Notes: generated from the letters alone by a model not told the origin. 64,000 bases of DNA from Solwaraspora sp. WMMA2056 (GCF_030345095.1 NZ_CP128360.1:2108001-2172000), one strand, 5' to 3'. Counted from the first letter of the stretch, positions 51,564 through 59,773 are shown. Translations and numbers: made by a program.

Positions 51564-52544
51564 TCAGCCGGCGAGACTCTGCTGGCCCCGCTGCAGCGCG
51601 GCCGCCAGCGCGTCCCGGTAGTCGGCCAACTCGGTGCCGTGCTGGCCGACCGCAGCGTCGAGCGCCGCGTCCCACGCCCGCTGCTGGGCGTCGCGCAGCC
51701 CGGATTCGTCGGCGCAGCCGGCGTCCACGACGGCCAGGTCGATCTCCTTGTCCCGCGCCACGTCGACCGGCCACGGCCCGCCGTCGGGCACCGGGCCACC
51801 GGGCCGGTCGCCCACCGGCTGATGGAAATACTGGGCGTAGCGGTGCGCGTCGACCGGGTCGGAAAGCTGCGGGTGGCCCGCGTCCCGCAGGCACCGCGAC
51901 CAGTCGGCCACCGCCGTGGTCACGGTCGGATCGGCGTCGTACGCGGCCCACGCCGCCTCGCTGATCAGCGGCGTCGGATTCGGCGGGCCGGCGACCTCGC
52001 CGTAGACGGCGGTCCGGGCCTGCCCGATGCATCCGCCGATGGTGGGCTGGCCGGCGTCGTCGGTGACCTCCGCGCCGTCGGCGCCTCCGGTGAGCACCTC
52101 CTGGAACCGGCGCTCGTCGTCCGGCGACGACCAGACGAACTGCTCAGCGCCGGGCTCGCCGCTGGTGGCGGTGGCGTGGATGCCGTACCCGTTCGCCGTC
52201 GCCTCGTCGCGCGTCGGGGACAGCTGCGGTGCCACGACCGCCGACCGCGCCTCCTGCGCCGAGCCCTGCGGTGGGAACTCGTCTACGCCGGCGTCGCGCA
52301 GGCACTCCTCGGTGAGCCGGCCGATGACGTCGCGCACCTGTGGCTCCAACGCCAGCGCCTCGGTGAGCAGCGGGTGCCCACCCTGCTCGGCCTGCGCGGC
52401 ACCGGCACCGGCACCGGATCCGGCGACGCGGGCATCCGCTGTCGCGGGGTCGCTCGAGGCCGGCGAGCAGGCAGGCAACAGTGCCAAGGCACCGATCAGG
52501 AGTGCGGCGGGGCGTAACCTGTCGAGTCGTCCGACCAGCTGCAT
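51564..52544 (-). CDS. Lipoprotein of unknown function
   Basis: A 326-residue predicted lipoprotein. ATG 52544 gives the signal RPAALLIGALALLPAC with lipobox cysteine at about 24. The mature part is acidic and helical, with paired cysteines in EECLRDAGVDEFPPQ and RCLRDAGHPQLSDP: two similar 'CLRDAG' units that suggest an internal duplication or repeated disulfide hairpins. This style is common in Micromonosporaceae; function unknown. Convergent with the Opu operon across a terminator. Confidence 0.8.
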   Translation of the reverse strand: MQLVGRLDRLRPAALLIGALALLPACSPASSDPATADARVAGSGAGAGAAQAEQGGHPLLTEALALEPQVRDVIGRLTEECLRDAGVDEFPPQGSAQEARSAVVAPQLSPTRDEATANGYGIHATATSGEPGAEQFVWSSPDDERRFQEVLTGGADGAEVTDDAGQPTIGGCIGQARTAVYGEVAGPPNPTPLISEAAWAAYDADPTVTTAVADWSRCLRDAGHPQLSDPVDAHRYAQYFHQPVGDRPGGPVPDGGPWPVDVARDKEIDLAVVDAGCADESGLRDAQQRAWDAALDAAVGQHGTELADYRDALAAALQRGQQSLAG

Positions 52545-52632
52545 GCGACCATCCCTTGTGCTCTCGGGCGATTGGCCGGGGCAGACTAACACGGTCAGCG
52601 GCAGCAGGTTGTCCCGCAAGAGTGAGCTCTGC

Positions 52633-52752
52633 TCAGACGGGTAGGACGCTCGCGTCGTACATGCGGATATCCGCCCCGCGAGTGGCGATGGTCAACCCTG
52701 CACACTGCGCCTGCGCGACGAGCATTCGGTCGAAGGGATCCCGCTGGATCAT
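52633..52752 (-). pseudogene. VapC (PIN) toxin, C-terminal fragment
   Basis: The frame reads QRDPFDRMLVAQAQCAGLTI, then ATRGADIRMYDASVLPV and a stop. RDPFDRMLVAQA is the conserved helix of VapC-type PIN ribonucleases carrying an active-site Asp, followed by the final strand. The first 80-90 residues, with the other catalytic acids, are missing: sequence upstream joins straight into the antitoxin fragment. Inactive. Confidence 0.75.
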
Positions 52753-52868
52753 CGGAAGGCGTGCCCCGCGACGGTCGCGTGGTCGCCGTGCTCCACCCGC
52801 TCAATGATCCGTGACAGGTTCGTCTTGGCCTCATGGATGTTGAACTGCTCCAGAGCCTCGCTCGTCAT
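52749..52868 (-). pseudogene. Phd/YefM-type antitoxin, N-terminal fragment
   Basis: ATG 52868 encodes EQFNIHEAKTNLSRIIERVE followed by HGDHATVAG, the DNA-binding half of a Phd-type antitoxin, then four unrelated residues and a stop overlapping the toxin fragment. The toxin-binding C-terminus is gone. One deletion therefore removed the end of the antitoxin and most of the toxin. Confidence 0.75.
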
Positions 52869-52970
52869 CGTGCACCCCCTTAGCTAAGCGGGTTGGTCCG
52901 CAGCTGGCCATCGCGCCAGGGTTTCTCCAGTTGGGGGGCGCGGCGGCCAGCTGCGGACGTTCCTGTGAAG

Positions 52971-53222
52971 TCAGCGGGCGGGGGTTTGGGTGAGGAAGCT
53001 GGTCCAGGCGGTGGGGGAGAAGGCGAGGGTGCCGCCGTCCCGGTCCTTCGAGTCGCGGACCAGGACCCGACCCGGCAGGTTGCCGGCGACCTCGACACAG
53101 TTGCCGCCGTTGTCGGTAGAGCGGCTGGACTTGCGCCACACGGCGGCGACCTCGACGCAGTTACCGCCCGTGTCGCCGGAACGGCTGGATTTGCGCCACT
53201 GCAGACCGTCAGGAGTCGTCAT
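52971..53222 (-). CDS. DUF397 protein with duplicated N-terminal half
   Basis: An 83-residue DUF397 protein. The opening LQWRKSSRSGDTGGNCVEVA is followed at once by a second copy, VWRKSSRSTDNGGNCVEVAG, then the normal remainder (VLVRDSKDRDGGTLAFSPTA, WTSFLTQTP). Ordinary members have one such half and are about 60 residues. ATG 53222 overlaps the stop of the XRE gene (ATGA), the standard regulator-DUF397 pairing. Confidence 0.88.
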   Translation of the reverse strand: MTTPDGLQWRKSSRSGDTGGNCVEVAAVWRKSSRSTDNGGNCVEVAGNLPGRVLVRDSKDRDGGTLAFSPTAWTSFLTQTPAR

Positions 53223-53998
53223 GGCGTCAGCCTATATTTCGCGATGATGCGTAGCGATGCGCTGGTGGAGGCGGCGTCGCCGAGCAGGCAGTCCCACTTC
53301 CGGTTGAGCAGGTCGATCGTCTCCTCGTCGTCGGCGACCTGCCCGCGGGCGTTGTTCTCCAGGTAGAGCATTGGATCGACATCCGATAGCTGAGCGATGG
53401 CGAAGCCGCCACCGAGGCCGACGTGTGCGCCGACCTCGGTCGGCAGGATGTGGATTCGCACGTTCGGCAGCTTGGCTACCTCCTGGAGGTGCTGCAGCTG
53501 CCGGTCGAGGATCGCGTGATCGCCGATTGGCCTGGCCAACATCGATTCGTCGAGGATGAAGATGCACTCCGGCGGGTCGTCGCGGGTCAGCAGCTCCTGC
53601 CGCTCCATCCGGACCCGCACCAGCTCCTCCACCTTGGCCGGGGTGCGTAGCCCGCCAGCGGAGATGATCGCTCGGGCGTACTCCTCGGTCTGTAACAGGC
53701 CCGGGATGACGGCCAGCTCGAAGCTACGGAGGCGCCTGGCCTCGGACTCGATCCTGCGCCAGGCAAGGAACCAGGCGGGGGTGCGTTGGCGTTCGGCGCG
53801 GTCCAGCAGTTCGGTCAGCAGGCCGCCGGTCTCCAGCGCCTCATCGGCTTCCTCGGCGAACTTGAAGGTCGGCTTGCGCCGTCCGGTCTCGATCGCGGCA
53901 ATCGTGGACGCGCTCCAATTGATCTTATCGGCGAGTCCGTCCTGGCTTACTCCGGCGGCGACGCGCGCTGCTTTGAGCGCGCGTATCCACATGATCAT
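53219..53998 (-). CDS. XRE regulator with DUF5753 domain
   Basis: A 259-residue regulator. ATG 53998 follows GGTGGAC; a GTG at 54004 is possible. The HTH is at about residues 3-60 (LKAARVAAGVSQDGLADKIN, SASTIAAIETGRRKP). The DUF5753 domain begins FELAVIPGLLQTEEYARAII and includes RQELLTRDDPPECIFILDES and NVRIHILPTEVGAHVGLGGG. Regulators of this type, coupled with DUF397 proteins, influence development and antibiotic production in streptomycetes. The pair is divergent from two small genes at 54123. Confidence 0.9.
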   Translation of the reverse strand: MIMWIRALKAARVAAGVSQDGLADKINWSASTIAAIETGRRKPTFKFAEEADEALETGGLLTELLDRAERQRTPAWFLAWRRIESEARRLRSFELAVIPGLLQTEEYARAIISAGGLRTPAKVEELVRVRMERQELLTRDDPPECIFILDESMLARPIGDHAILDRQLQHLQEVAKLPNVRIHILPTEVGAHVGLGGGFAIAQLSDVDPMLYLENNARGQVADDEETIDLLNRKWDCLLGDAASTSASLRIIAKYRLTP

Positions 53999-54122
53999 GT
54001 CCACCGCTTACCCCTCCGTACGCGAGTAATTTCACGGGTATGCCGCTCCATCCTTACGGGAGAGTGCCGGCGGAGTCCAGAGTGTTCGCAGGAGAAGTTA
54101 CGAGGATCAGCGGAGGGCAGAA

Positions 54123-54398
54123 ATGAGTGTCCTGGTACCAGGTTCCCAACCGCCGGCCATCCCCGAGTTGAGCGAGGAGCAGACCCGCGACGTCGCGATC
54201 CGGTACGCGAGGAGCGTCGTCACCGACCACTGGCCCTCGGTGGAGTGGGCCGGCTGCCCGGTCTGTCTGACCGACGGATGCCGCCCGATGGACACCGCGC
54301 TGCAATTTCTACAAATGGAAGACTTCAAGGTGTACGAGCGGCTTGCGGAACTGCTGCGCGACGGCAAGTCGGTGGAAATGATCACCGATGAAGAATGA
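54123..54398 (+). CDS. Small hypothetical protein with CxxC-x4-C
   Basis: A 91-residue protein. ELSEEQTRDVAIRYARSVVT precedes a cysteine motif in GCPVCLTDGCRPMDTAL, which may bind a metal, followed by an acidic helix KVYERLAELLRDGKSVEMIT. Proteins of this type are found next to XRE-DUF397 loci in Micromonosporaceae, as here (divergent, 124 bp). Overlaps the next gene by 11 bp. No function can be assigned. Confidence 0.7.
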   Translation: MSVLVPGSQPPAIPELSEEQTRDVAIRYARSVVTDHWPSVEWAGCPVCLTDGCRPMDTALQFLQMEDFKVYERLAELLRDGKSVEMITDEE

Positions 54399-54645
54399 CC
54401 CGTTGGTCAAACCCGGCGACACGGTTTCGCTGAATACCGGCGACTACTGCTACGGGCTCGGTCGACTCGTGCTGCGGGTCACCCGGGTCGACGACGGCGC
54501 GCAGCATCCAGGGATCGAATGGGTCCACCTGGTCGGGGTCGAGGTCGTCGGCGGCGAGGACCACCGCTTCAGGGCAATCGTCGTACGGGCGGACGCGCTG
54601 CGCCGCCCCGGCGCGGTGACCCGGCCGGCCCGTCGCCGCCCGTGA
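54388..54645 (+). CDS. Small basic hypothetical protein
   Basis: An 85-residue predicted beta-rich protein (VKPGDTVSLNTGDYCYGLGR, VTRVDDGAQHPGIEWVHLVG) starting at ATG 54388 inside the end of the previous gene, so the two are coupled. The pattern suggests a small SH3- or KOW-like barrel. Followed 2 bp later by a terminator stem. Companion of the XRE-DUF397 locus. Confidence 0.7.
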   Translation: MKNDPLVKPGDTVSLNTGDYCYGLGRLVLRVTRVDDGAQHPGIEWVHLVGVEVVGGEDHRFRAIVVRADALRRPGAVTRPARRRP

Positions 54646-54647
54646 GC

Positions 54648-54695
54648 TGACTGTGCCTCCGGCCGGGACCGGCAAGCCGACCGGAGGCACAGTCA
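54648..54695 (+). terminator. Terminator hairpin, 15-bp stem
   Basis: TGACTGTGCCTCCGG (54648-54662) pairs with CCGGAGGCACAGTCA (54681-54695); the loop of 18 nt contains a further small stem. Ends the two-gene unit. Confidence 0.7.
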
Positions 54696-54750
54696 CCCCT
54701 CACTAATACCTTCGCTTGCGATATATGTTTGTCACCGATACGTTGTGGTC

Positions 54751-55107
54751 ATGCCCGAGTTGTTACGCGAGCCGACGTTCCTCATCCTGACCGCCCTTGC
54801 CCGGGAGCCGATGCACGGCTACGGACTGATCTCCGAGGTGTCCACCCTCTCCGATGGTCGGCTGACCCTGCGTCCCGGCACGCTCTACGGTGCACTCGAC
54901 CGGCTCGGTGACGACGGCCTTGTCGCCACCGACCGCGAGGAGATCGTCGACGGTCGGCTCCGCCGCTACTACCGCCTCACCGATCGCGGCGAGACGGTGC
55001 TGCGGGCCGAAACCGAACGGATGCGGCTCAACGTGCAGGCCGCCAGCCAACGACTGCGCGCCCGCGAGCGGGCCACCAGCACCCGACTCGCCGCAGGTGT
55101 GGCATGA
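54751..55107 (+). CDS. PadR-family transcriptional regulator
   Basis: A 118-residue PadR winged helix: REPTFLILTALAREPMHGYG, LRPGTLYGALDRLGDDGLVA (recognition helix) and RRYYRLTDRGE (wing). ATG 54751 follows an AT-rich stretch (TATATG, 54722-54727) that probably holds promoter and operator; a GTG at 54745 is in frame. Its stop overlaps the ATG of the membrane protein gene. PadR repressors of this form commonly control their own operon with a membrane partner. Confidence 0.9.
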   Translation: MPELLREPTFLILTALAREPMHGYGLISEVSTLSDGRLTLRPGTLYGALDRLGDDGLVATDREEIVDGRLRRYYRLTDRGETVLRAETERMRLNVQAASQRLRARERATSTRLAAGVA

Positions 55108-56099
55108 CCGACGACCGATCCGTCCTGGAGCGCAGGTACCGGGCGTTGCTGCGCTGCTATCCGGCGCACTACCAGGCCCACCGCAGCGACGAGATGCTCG
55201 ACACCTATCTGGCGATGGTGGACGGCGGCCGCCGACGACCGAGCGCTGCCGACGTCCGGGACGTGCTGGCCGGTGCGACCCGCGCCCACCTGCGCAGCAG
55301 CGGCATGGCGGCGGCGCTGCCGATCGCCGCCACCGTCGCTATCGGCACGGTCACGATGCTTGCCACCTTCTGGCTGATCAGCGCCGAAGTGATCGGCGGT
55401 GCGCTGGCTGGGCCAGTGCCGATGTTCGGCCCCTTTCAGACCATCGGTGTAGTTGCCTGGGTCGCCTGGCTCGCCGTCGGGCTCACCGCCCTCGTATCGC
55501 CCGGCCGTGTCGTTCGGGTCGGTGTCCTGGCGGCCCTGGCGGTGACAGTCGCGCTGCTCCCCGCCGCCGCCCTGCTGCCGTACGACCGGCCCCCGCTGAC
55601 GGTACTGGTGCCGCAACTGGCGCTCGGCCTGGTCGCGCTCGGCCTGCCGGACAGTCCCGGCAGCCGGGCCGGGCTGCGGCTGCGAGTCGTCGTCGCCCTG
55701 GTGACGGTGACCGCCGCCGGGGTCGCGACCATCACCATGCCAGGCAGCCCGTACCGGTGGTTCGACGGCGATCTGCTTGCCGCGATCGCTGCGATCCTGC
55801 TGATCGGGCTGCTGGGTGCCAGCGCCCTGCTCGCAGTGCGTGGCGACGATCGGGGCTGGCTGGCGACGGTGATCATGTTGCCGGCGTTCGCGACGCTGCT
55901 GGTCGAACCGCTCACCGGGCTGGTGGCCAGCTATGCCGGGACTGCTGCGGATTCCTGGGCGTCGACCGCCTGGGTGGCCGTCGTCTCGGTGCTGGCGGCT
56001 GGCGCGGCCCTGCCACTGACTGTCGCGATCCGTGGCCGCCGCCCGAAGCAACCACCCACGGTCTGTCCGACCTGCGGCAACCGGGCTGCCTCGGGATGA
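55104..56099 (+). CDS. PadR-associated membrane protein
   Basis: A 331-residue protein. The N-terminal 65 residues are a soluble helical prefix (LERRYRALLRCYPAHYQAHR, SDEMLDTYLAMV) typical of PadR partner proteins, followed by about seven or eight helices (IGVVAWVAWLAVGLTALVSP, LLAAIAAILLIGLLGASALL, AVVSVLAAGAALPLTVAI). The C-terminus has a CPTCGN pair. ATGA overlap with padR-type gene shows coupling. Possibly an envelope-stress or drug-response component; exact role unknown. Confidence 0.85.
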   Translation: MTDDRSVLERRYRALLRCYPAHYQAHRSDEMLDTYLAMVDGGRRRPSAADVRDVLAGATRAHLRSSGMAAALPIAATVAIGTVTMLATFWLISAEVIGGALAGPVPMFGPFQTIGVVAWVAWLAVGLTALVSPGRVVRVGVLAALAVTVALLPAAALLPYDRPPLTVLVPQLALGLVALGLPDSPGSRAGLRLRVVVALVTVTAAGVATITMPGSPYRWFDGDLLAAIAAILLIGLLGASALLAVRGDDRGWLATVIMLPAFATLLVEPLTGLVASYAGTAADSWASTAWVAVVSVLAAGAALPLTVAIRGRRPKQPPTVCPTCGNRAASG

Positions 56100-56150
56100 G
56101 CCGGGACAGCCCGGTCCAGTCAGCGCCGCCGGTCTGCGTCGTCGGTCAGC

Positions 56151-56558
56151 TCACTGCGACAGCTTCTGGGAGAAACGGATGTTGTTGCCGGACGGGTCGC
56201 GGACACCGCAGTCGCGGAAGCCGTACGGCTGATCGATGGGCTCCTGCATGACCTCCGCCCCTGCGGCCCTGACCCGCTCGAACGTCGCGTCCACGTCGTC
56301 GACCAGGAAGATCAGCCCGCTGAGCGAGCCCTTGGCGAGCAGCAGCTCCAGGGTCTCCTGGTCGGCGGCGCGACCCATCGCGGCGACTTCGAGCACGATC
56401 TCGACGTCCGGCTGTCCGGGCGGGCCGACGGTCAGCCAGCGGACGCCCTCGAACGCCATGTCGGTGCGGACCTCCAGGCCGAGCACGTCGCGGTAGAACT
56501 TCAATGCCTCGTCCTGGTCGTGGACGAGCAGGAACGTGTGGGAAAGCGTGATCGTCAT
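56151..56558 (-). CDS. VOC-family (glyoxalase/dioxygenase superfamily) protein
   Basis: A 135-residue protein with two beta-alpha-beta-beta-beta units. LSHTFLLVHDQDEALKFYRD opens the first; SGLIFLVDDVDATFERVRAA the second; CGVRDPSGNNIRFSQ closes it. Metal ligand positions: His in the first strand, Glu-rich EIVLEV, so a divalent metal site is plausible. Monomeric VOC proteins of this length include antibiotic-binding and enzyme forms; none can be chosen. Confidence 0.9.
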   Translation of the reverse strand: MTITLSHTFLLVHDQDEALKFYRDVLGLEVRTDMAFEGVRWLTVGPPGQPDVEIVLEVAAMGRAADQETLELLLAKGSLSGLIFLVDDVDATFERVRAAGAEVMQEPIDQPYGFRDCGVRDPSGNNIRFSQKLSQ

Positions 56559-56703
56559 GCCGGTGACGCTACGCCGGACCGGCTGACCTGGGCTTCTCCA
56601 AACCGACTTGATGCTCCGCCCGGTCCTGGACAGGCCGTCGCCCGGTAGCCTGAAGCTGATGGTGCCGAAGTGATGCCGAGGTTCGGAAAGTGAGGTTCGC
56701 GTT

Positions 56704-57090
56704 GTGGGTACCGGCTACGAACCGATGAGTCTGGCAGTGCTGGCCAGTCATCTGGCATCCACAGACGTCGACCAGACCCGGTGGAAGTTGGTGTGGGAAT
56801 TCCTGGAGGAGTTCCGCTGGGAGCCGGCGGACACCAGAGTGACGCTGCTGCTGGACGAACCGGAGCCGACCGGGGACGAGCGGTGGGACGCACTACTCGC
56901 GGCACTCGCAGAGCATCTGCTCGCGCAGGCGGACATCGCCCCGCCGCAATGGGCCGAGGCGCGGGTGCTGCGCCGACCATGGTTCCCTGCCGAATTGGCG
57001 ATCCACCGGGCAGATGCGCTGGCCTGGGCGCCTGCCGCCCTTCGCAAGCATGGGGTGTACCTGTCCGTCCACGATCTGGCGGCGGCGTGA
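56704..57090 (+). CDS. Hypothetical partner of nucleotidyltransferase-like gene
   Basis: A 128-residue helical, Trp-rich protein (SLAVLASHLASTDVDQTRWK, LVWEFLEEFRWEPADTR) starting at GTG 56704 after AAGTGAGG. It is the typical companion located directly upstream of DUF6036/AbiEii-like nucleotidyltransferase genes and overlaps it by GTGA. Such pairs behave as toxin-antitoxin modules in some genomes; whether this one does is untested inference. Confidence 0.78.
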   Translation: MGTGYEPMSLAVLASHLASTDVDQTRWKLVWEFLEEFRWEPADTRVTLLLDEPEPTGDERWDALLAALAEHLLAQADIAPPQWAEARVLRRPWFPAELAIHRADALAWAPAALRKHGVYLSVHDLAAA

Positions 57091-57614
57091 CCGGCTCAGA
57101 CGGCGTCCTGATGGGGCGCGCGGAACTTGAGCGAGCGTTCAGTAGCTTAGGTGATCGGCTCGTCCGTCGAGGGGTCGTTGCTGACATCTTCGTCGTCGGT
57201 GGTGCCGCGATGGCCTTGGCCTATGACGCAAAACGGGTGACAAGGGACGTCGATGCGATGTTCGTGCCGCACGGCGTCGTTCTCGACGAGGCGCGTGCAG
57301 TGGCCGACGAATTAGGACTGCCCCCGTGGTGGCTCAACGAGCAGGCCAGCGTTTACGTGTCCGGCAAAGAGGACCCGGGACGACGGCGGGTCTTCGACCA
57401 TCCCGGCATTCGCGTCATGGCGGCTTCGCCCGAGCACACCTTCGCAATGAAGGCTCTCGCGGCTCGGACACGCGACGTGGACGACCTTCGTACCCTCGCC
57501 GCGCTGGCCAAGGTCGCGACGGTGGACGATGCCGTGCGGTTGTGCCGTGACTTCTATCCGGACGAGGTGATCTCGCCACGAGCCATGGGCGTGATCCGCG
57601 AGCTGTTCGGTTAG
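57087..57614 (+). CDS. DUF6036-type nucleotidyltransferase (AbiEii-like)
   Basis: A 175-residue protein with a minimal nucleotidyltransferase core: VVGGAAMALAYDAKRVTRDV, where GG and the D-x-D of TRDVDAMF are the metal-binding signature; later AMKALAARTRDVDDLRTLA is the conserved K-x-L-A-x-R-x3-D-x2-D element. GTG 57087 overlaps the preceding stop; ATG 57111 is the alternative. AbiEii-type and MenT-type toxins modify tRNA or other targets with NTPs; this short member could be such a toxin or a housekeeping enzyme. Confidence 0.85.
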   Translation: MTGSDGVLMGRAELERAFSSLGDRLVRRGVVADIFVVGGAAMALAYDAKRVTRDVDAMFVPHGVVLDEARAVADELGLPPWWLNEQASVYVSGKEDPGRRRVFDHPGIRVMAASPEHTFAMKALAARTRDVDDLRTLAALAKVATVDDAVRLCRDFYPDEVISPRAMGVIRELFG

Positions 57615-57635
57615 CTCAGAGCCTCGTCTCAGTCG

Positions 57636-58052
57636 TCATTGAACAGGAAAGCGCGGCGCGGCCGGCCGGGTCGGGCGGGTGACGGCCTTGACGTAACAGG
57701 CCGGGATGGCCGCGCCGGCCGCATGTGACCTGGCCCGGTACGCGCTGGGCGACTCGCCGACCAACTCGGTGAAGCGGGAGCTGAACGAGCCGAGTGAAGT
57801 GAACCCCACCGCCATGCAGACGTCGGTGACGCTCAGGTCGCCACGGCGCAGCAGCGCCTTGGCCCGCTCGACCCGCCGGGTCGACAGATAGCCGTACGGG
57901 CTCTCGCCGTAGGCGGCCCGGAACAGCCGGGTGAAGTGCGACGGCGACATGTACGCGGCCCGCGCCATCGCCGGCACGTCCAGCGGGCGGGCGTACTCCC
58001 GGTCCAGCAGGTCCCGGGCCCGGCGCAGTCGGACGGCTTCCTCGACGTTCAC
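57636..58052 (-). CDS. AraC-family transcriptional regulator (short)
   Basis: A 138-residue protein consisting essentially of the AraC DNA-binding domain: RRARDLLDREYARPLDVPAM, AYMSPSHFTRLFRAAYGESP, VTDVCMAVGFTSLGSFSSRF, TELVGESPSAYR. No N-terminal sensor. GTG 58052 matches the usual start of this group; the frame stays open to 58139. Short AraC proteins like this often control a linked VOC or enzyme gene; none lies adjacent here. Confidence 0.85.
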   Translation of the reverse strand: MNVEEAVRLRRARDLLDREYARPLDVPAMARAAYMSPSHFTRLFRAAYGESPYGYLSTRRVERAKALLRRGDLSVTDVCMAVGFTSLGSFSSRFTELVGESPSAYRARSHAAGAAIPACYVKAVTRPTRPAAPRFPVQ

Positions 58053-58090
58053 CCGGTCAGAGTGCCACGCCCCACCGACACGCAGCGGTG

Positions 58091-58429
58091 TTACGCCGAC
58101 GCGGCGGCCGCGTAGCAGCGCTCGCGCTCCTGCGCCCACACCTCGTCGTCACTCTTGTCCTCGTACTCCGGGCGGATGCTGCGCGCGAGCCCGTAGAAGC
58201 CGGAACTGGGACGTCCGCTGCTGCGGGCCACGACAAGCGCGCTCCACAGCGGCTCGCCCCGCTCGGCGGCGAGCCGAGAGAGCTTGTCAAGCGGCTGGCC
58301 CAGGAAGTCGGGGCGGGTGCCTACCCGCTTCGCCAGCGGGCCGTAGCCGATCAGCCCCTTGGCCGTCGCCACTCCGAACAGGATGTCCGCGATGCGGTCG
58401 ACCCGGTCGACTGCGAACGTCTCCACCAT
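58091..58429 (-). CDS. Hypothetical protein
   Basis: A 112-residue protein, VDRIADILFGVATAKGLIGY, then RPDFLGQPLDKLSRLAAERG and WSALVVARSSGRPSSGF. The pattern 'GLIxYGxLA...LGxxLDxLxxxxxxxGxPxxSALVV' is seen in uncharacterised proteins that resemble the fold around restriction or repair enzymes, but I cannot assign activity. It is 38 bp upstream of the AraC gene, same direction. Confidence 0.7.
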   Translation of the reverse strand: MVETFAVDRVDRIADILFGVATAKGLIGYGPLAKRVGTRPDFLGQPLDKLSRLAAERGEPLWSALVVARSSGRPSSGFYGLARSIRPEYEDKSDDEVWAQERERCYAAAASA

Positions 58430-58504
58430 GCGGCAACCATAGTGCGCAGAGTGCGCAGCGGAAACACGGCTCCGACCGGTATTACTGCGGCGTGGCCGCT
58501 CAGT

Positions 58505-59689
58505 TCATCGCCCTGCGGCGGCGTACCGCGACGACCGCCACCAGGAGTGCCACCGCGACCGCAACCCGGCGGCCAGCACCCACCATGGCCGTACCGCACC
58601 GTCGGGGTCGCGGTCACCGTCGCCGCCGGTGCTGGAGATCGCTGGCAGCTCCAGCCGGTACACCTTGTGCTGGCGCGGGTCGACCAGGTAGCCGAGCTGG
58701 TCGTCCACCATGGTCAACGGTCCAGCGATGGACGGATCCGCCAGCAGGGTCTCCACCCGGCCGTCGGGGTGGAAGCGGTAGAGGCCGTCGTCGGTCGACA
58801 GGTACCGGGCGTTCGCGGTGGCGGCCAGGTAGAGGGTGCCCTGCCAGGCGCCGGCGGGGATCTCCGCCGACTGCGATTCGGAGTACGTCCACCGACTGTC
58901 GCCGTCGCGGACCACCGCGCGCATCCGGTTGTCGGACAGGCCGTACAGCAGGGTGCTCGCCACCCAGCGGCCGCCGTCGGGGTCGTCCGCCGTCGAGATC
59001 GGTGCGTACGGGAACGTGAACGACGCCGCGTCGCCGCCGGCCACCAGGCCGACGTCGCCGCTGCCGATCAGGGTGTCGATGAGACCGCTGGTGTCGATCC
59101 GCCGGACCCGGTAGTTGCGCAGGTCGCCGAAGACCAACCCGTCGTCGGCGTCGACGGTCAGGCCGCTGACGTCGCGCAGCTGTGCCTCGGTGGCCGGCCC
59201 GCCGTCACCGGCGAACCCGGCCCCGTTGCCGCCCGCCACCACGGTCACGTCACCGTCGGGCGGCAGGGAGAGGATCCGGGCGTTGCCGTTGTCGCCGATG
59301 TAGATGGTCCCGGCCGCGTCGACCGCCAGACTGCTCGGATGGTTCAGGGAGTCCTCGCCGACGGGGACGGTCCGGATCACGCCGTCGGCCGATATCGCCC
59401 GGACGACCCCGTTGCCGGTGTCGGCGACGTACACGACCCCGTCCGGCGCGACGGCGACCCCGCCGGGCTGGTTCAGCACCGCCGCCACGGCAGGGCCGTC
59501 GTCGCCGGCGTACCCGGGGTCGCCGGTCCCGGCGTACGGCGTGGCGGTCGCGCCGTCGGCCGGGGCCACGGCGTCGGCTGCCACCGCGTCGGCCGGGGCC
59601 ACGGCGTCGGCTGCCAGTGCCGGCACCGGCATGCCAACTGTCGCCGTTACGACGAGTGCCGCTGCGAACCCGCGCGCAGTTCGTTTCAC
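58505..59689 (-). CDS. NHL-repeat surface protein, frameshifted at the membrane anchor
   Basis: A 394-residue secreted protein. Signal peptide GFAAALVVTATVGMPVPALA; then an Ala/Asp repeat (AVAPADAVAADAVAPADGAT) and five to six NHL beta-propeller blades (LNQPGGVAVAPDGVVYVADT, LNHPSSLAVDAAGTIYIGDN, LRDVSGLTVDADDGLVFGDL). After PWWVLAAG the reading frame gives Arg/Trp-rich nonsense, while the neighbouring frame gives VAVAVALLVAVVAVRRRRAM and a stop at 58500: a perfect anchor helix with basic tail. A one-base loss in the C run at 58565-58567 explains this. As written, the protein lacks its anchor. Confidence 0.82.
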   Translation of the reverse strand: MKRTARGFAAALVVTATVGMPVPALAADAVAPADAVAADAVAPADGATATPYAGTGDPGYAGDDGPAVAAVLNQPGGVAVAPDGVVYVADTGNGVVRAISADGVIRTVPVGEDSLNHPSSLAVDAAGTIYIGDNGNARILSLPPDGDVTVVAGGNGAGFAGDGGPATEAQLRDVSGLTVDADDGLVFGDLRNYRVRRIDTSGLIDTLIGSGDVGLVAGGDAASFTFPYAPISTADDPDGGRWVASTLLYGLSDNRMRAVVRDGDSRWTYSESQSAEIPAGAWQGTLYLAATANARYLSTDDGLYRFHPDGRVETLLADPSIAGPLTMVDDQLGYLVDPRQHKVYRLELPAISSTGGDGDRDPDGAVRPWWVLAAGLRSRWHSWWRSSRYAAAGR

Positions 59690-59773
59690 CGCCCTGTCTT
59701 AGCACAGGTGGCATCTGGCCGGTCCCTATCTCCAGCGTGGTCTGTGCTCAGCCCGGCGCCATCTGCACGTGAG

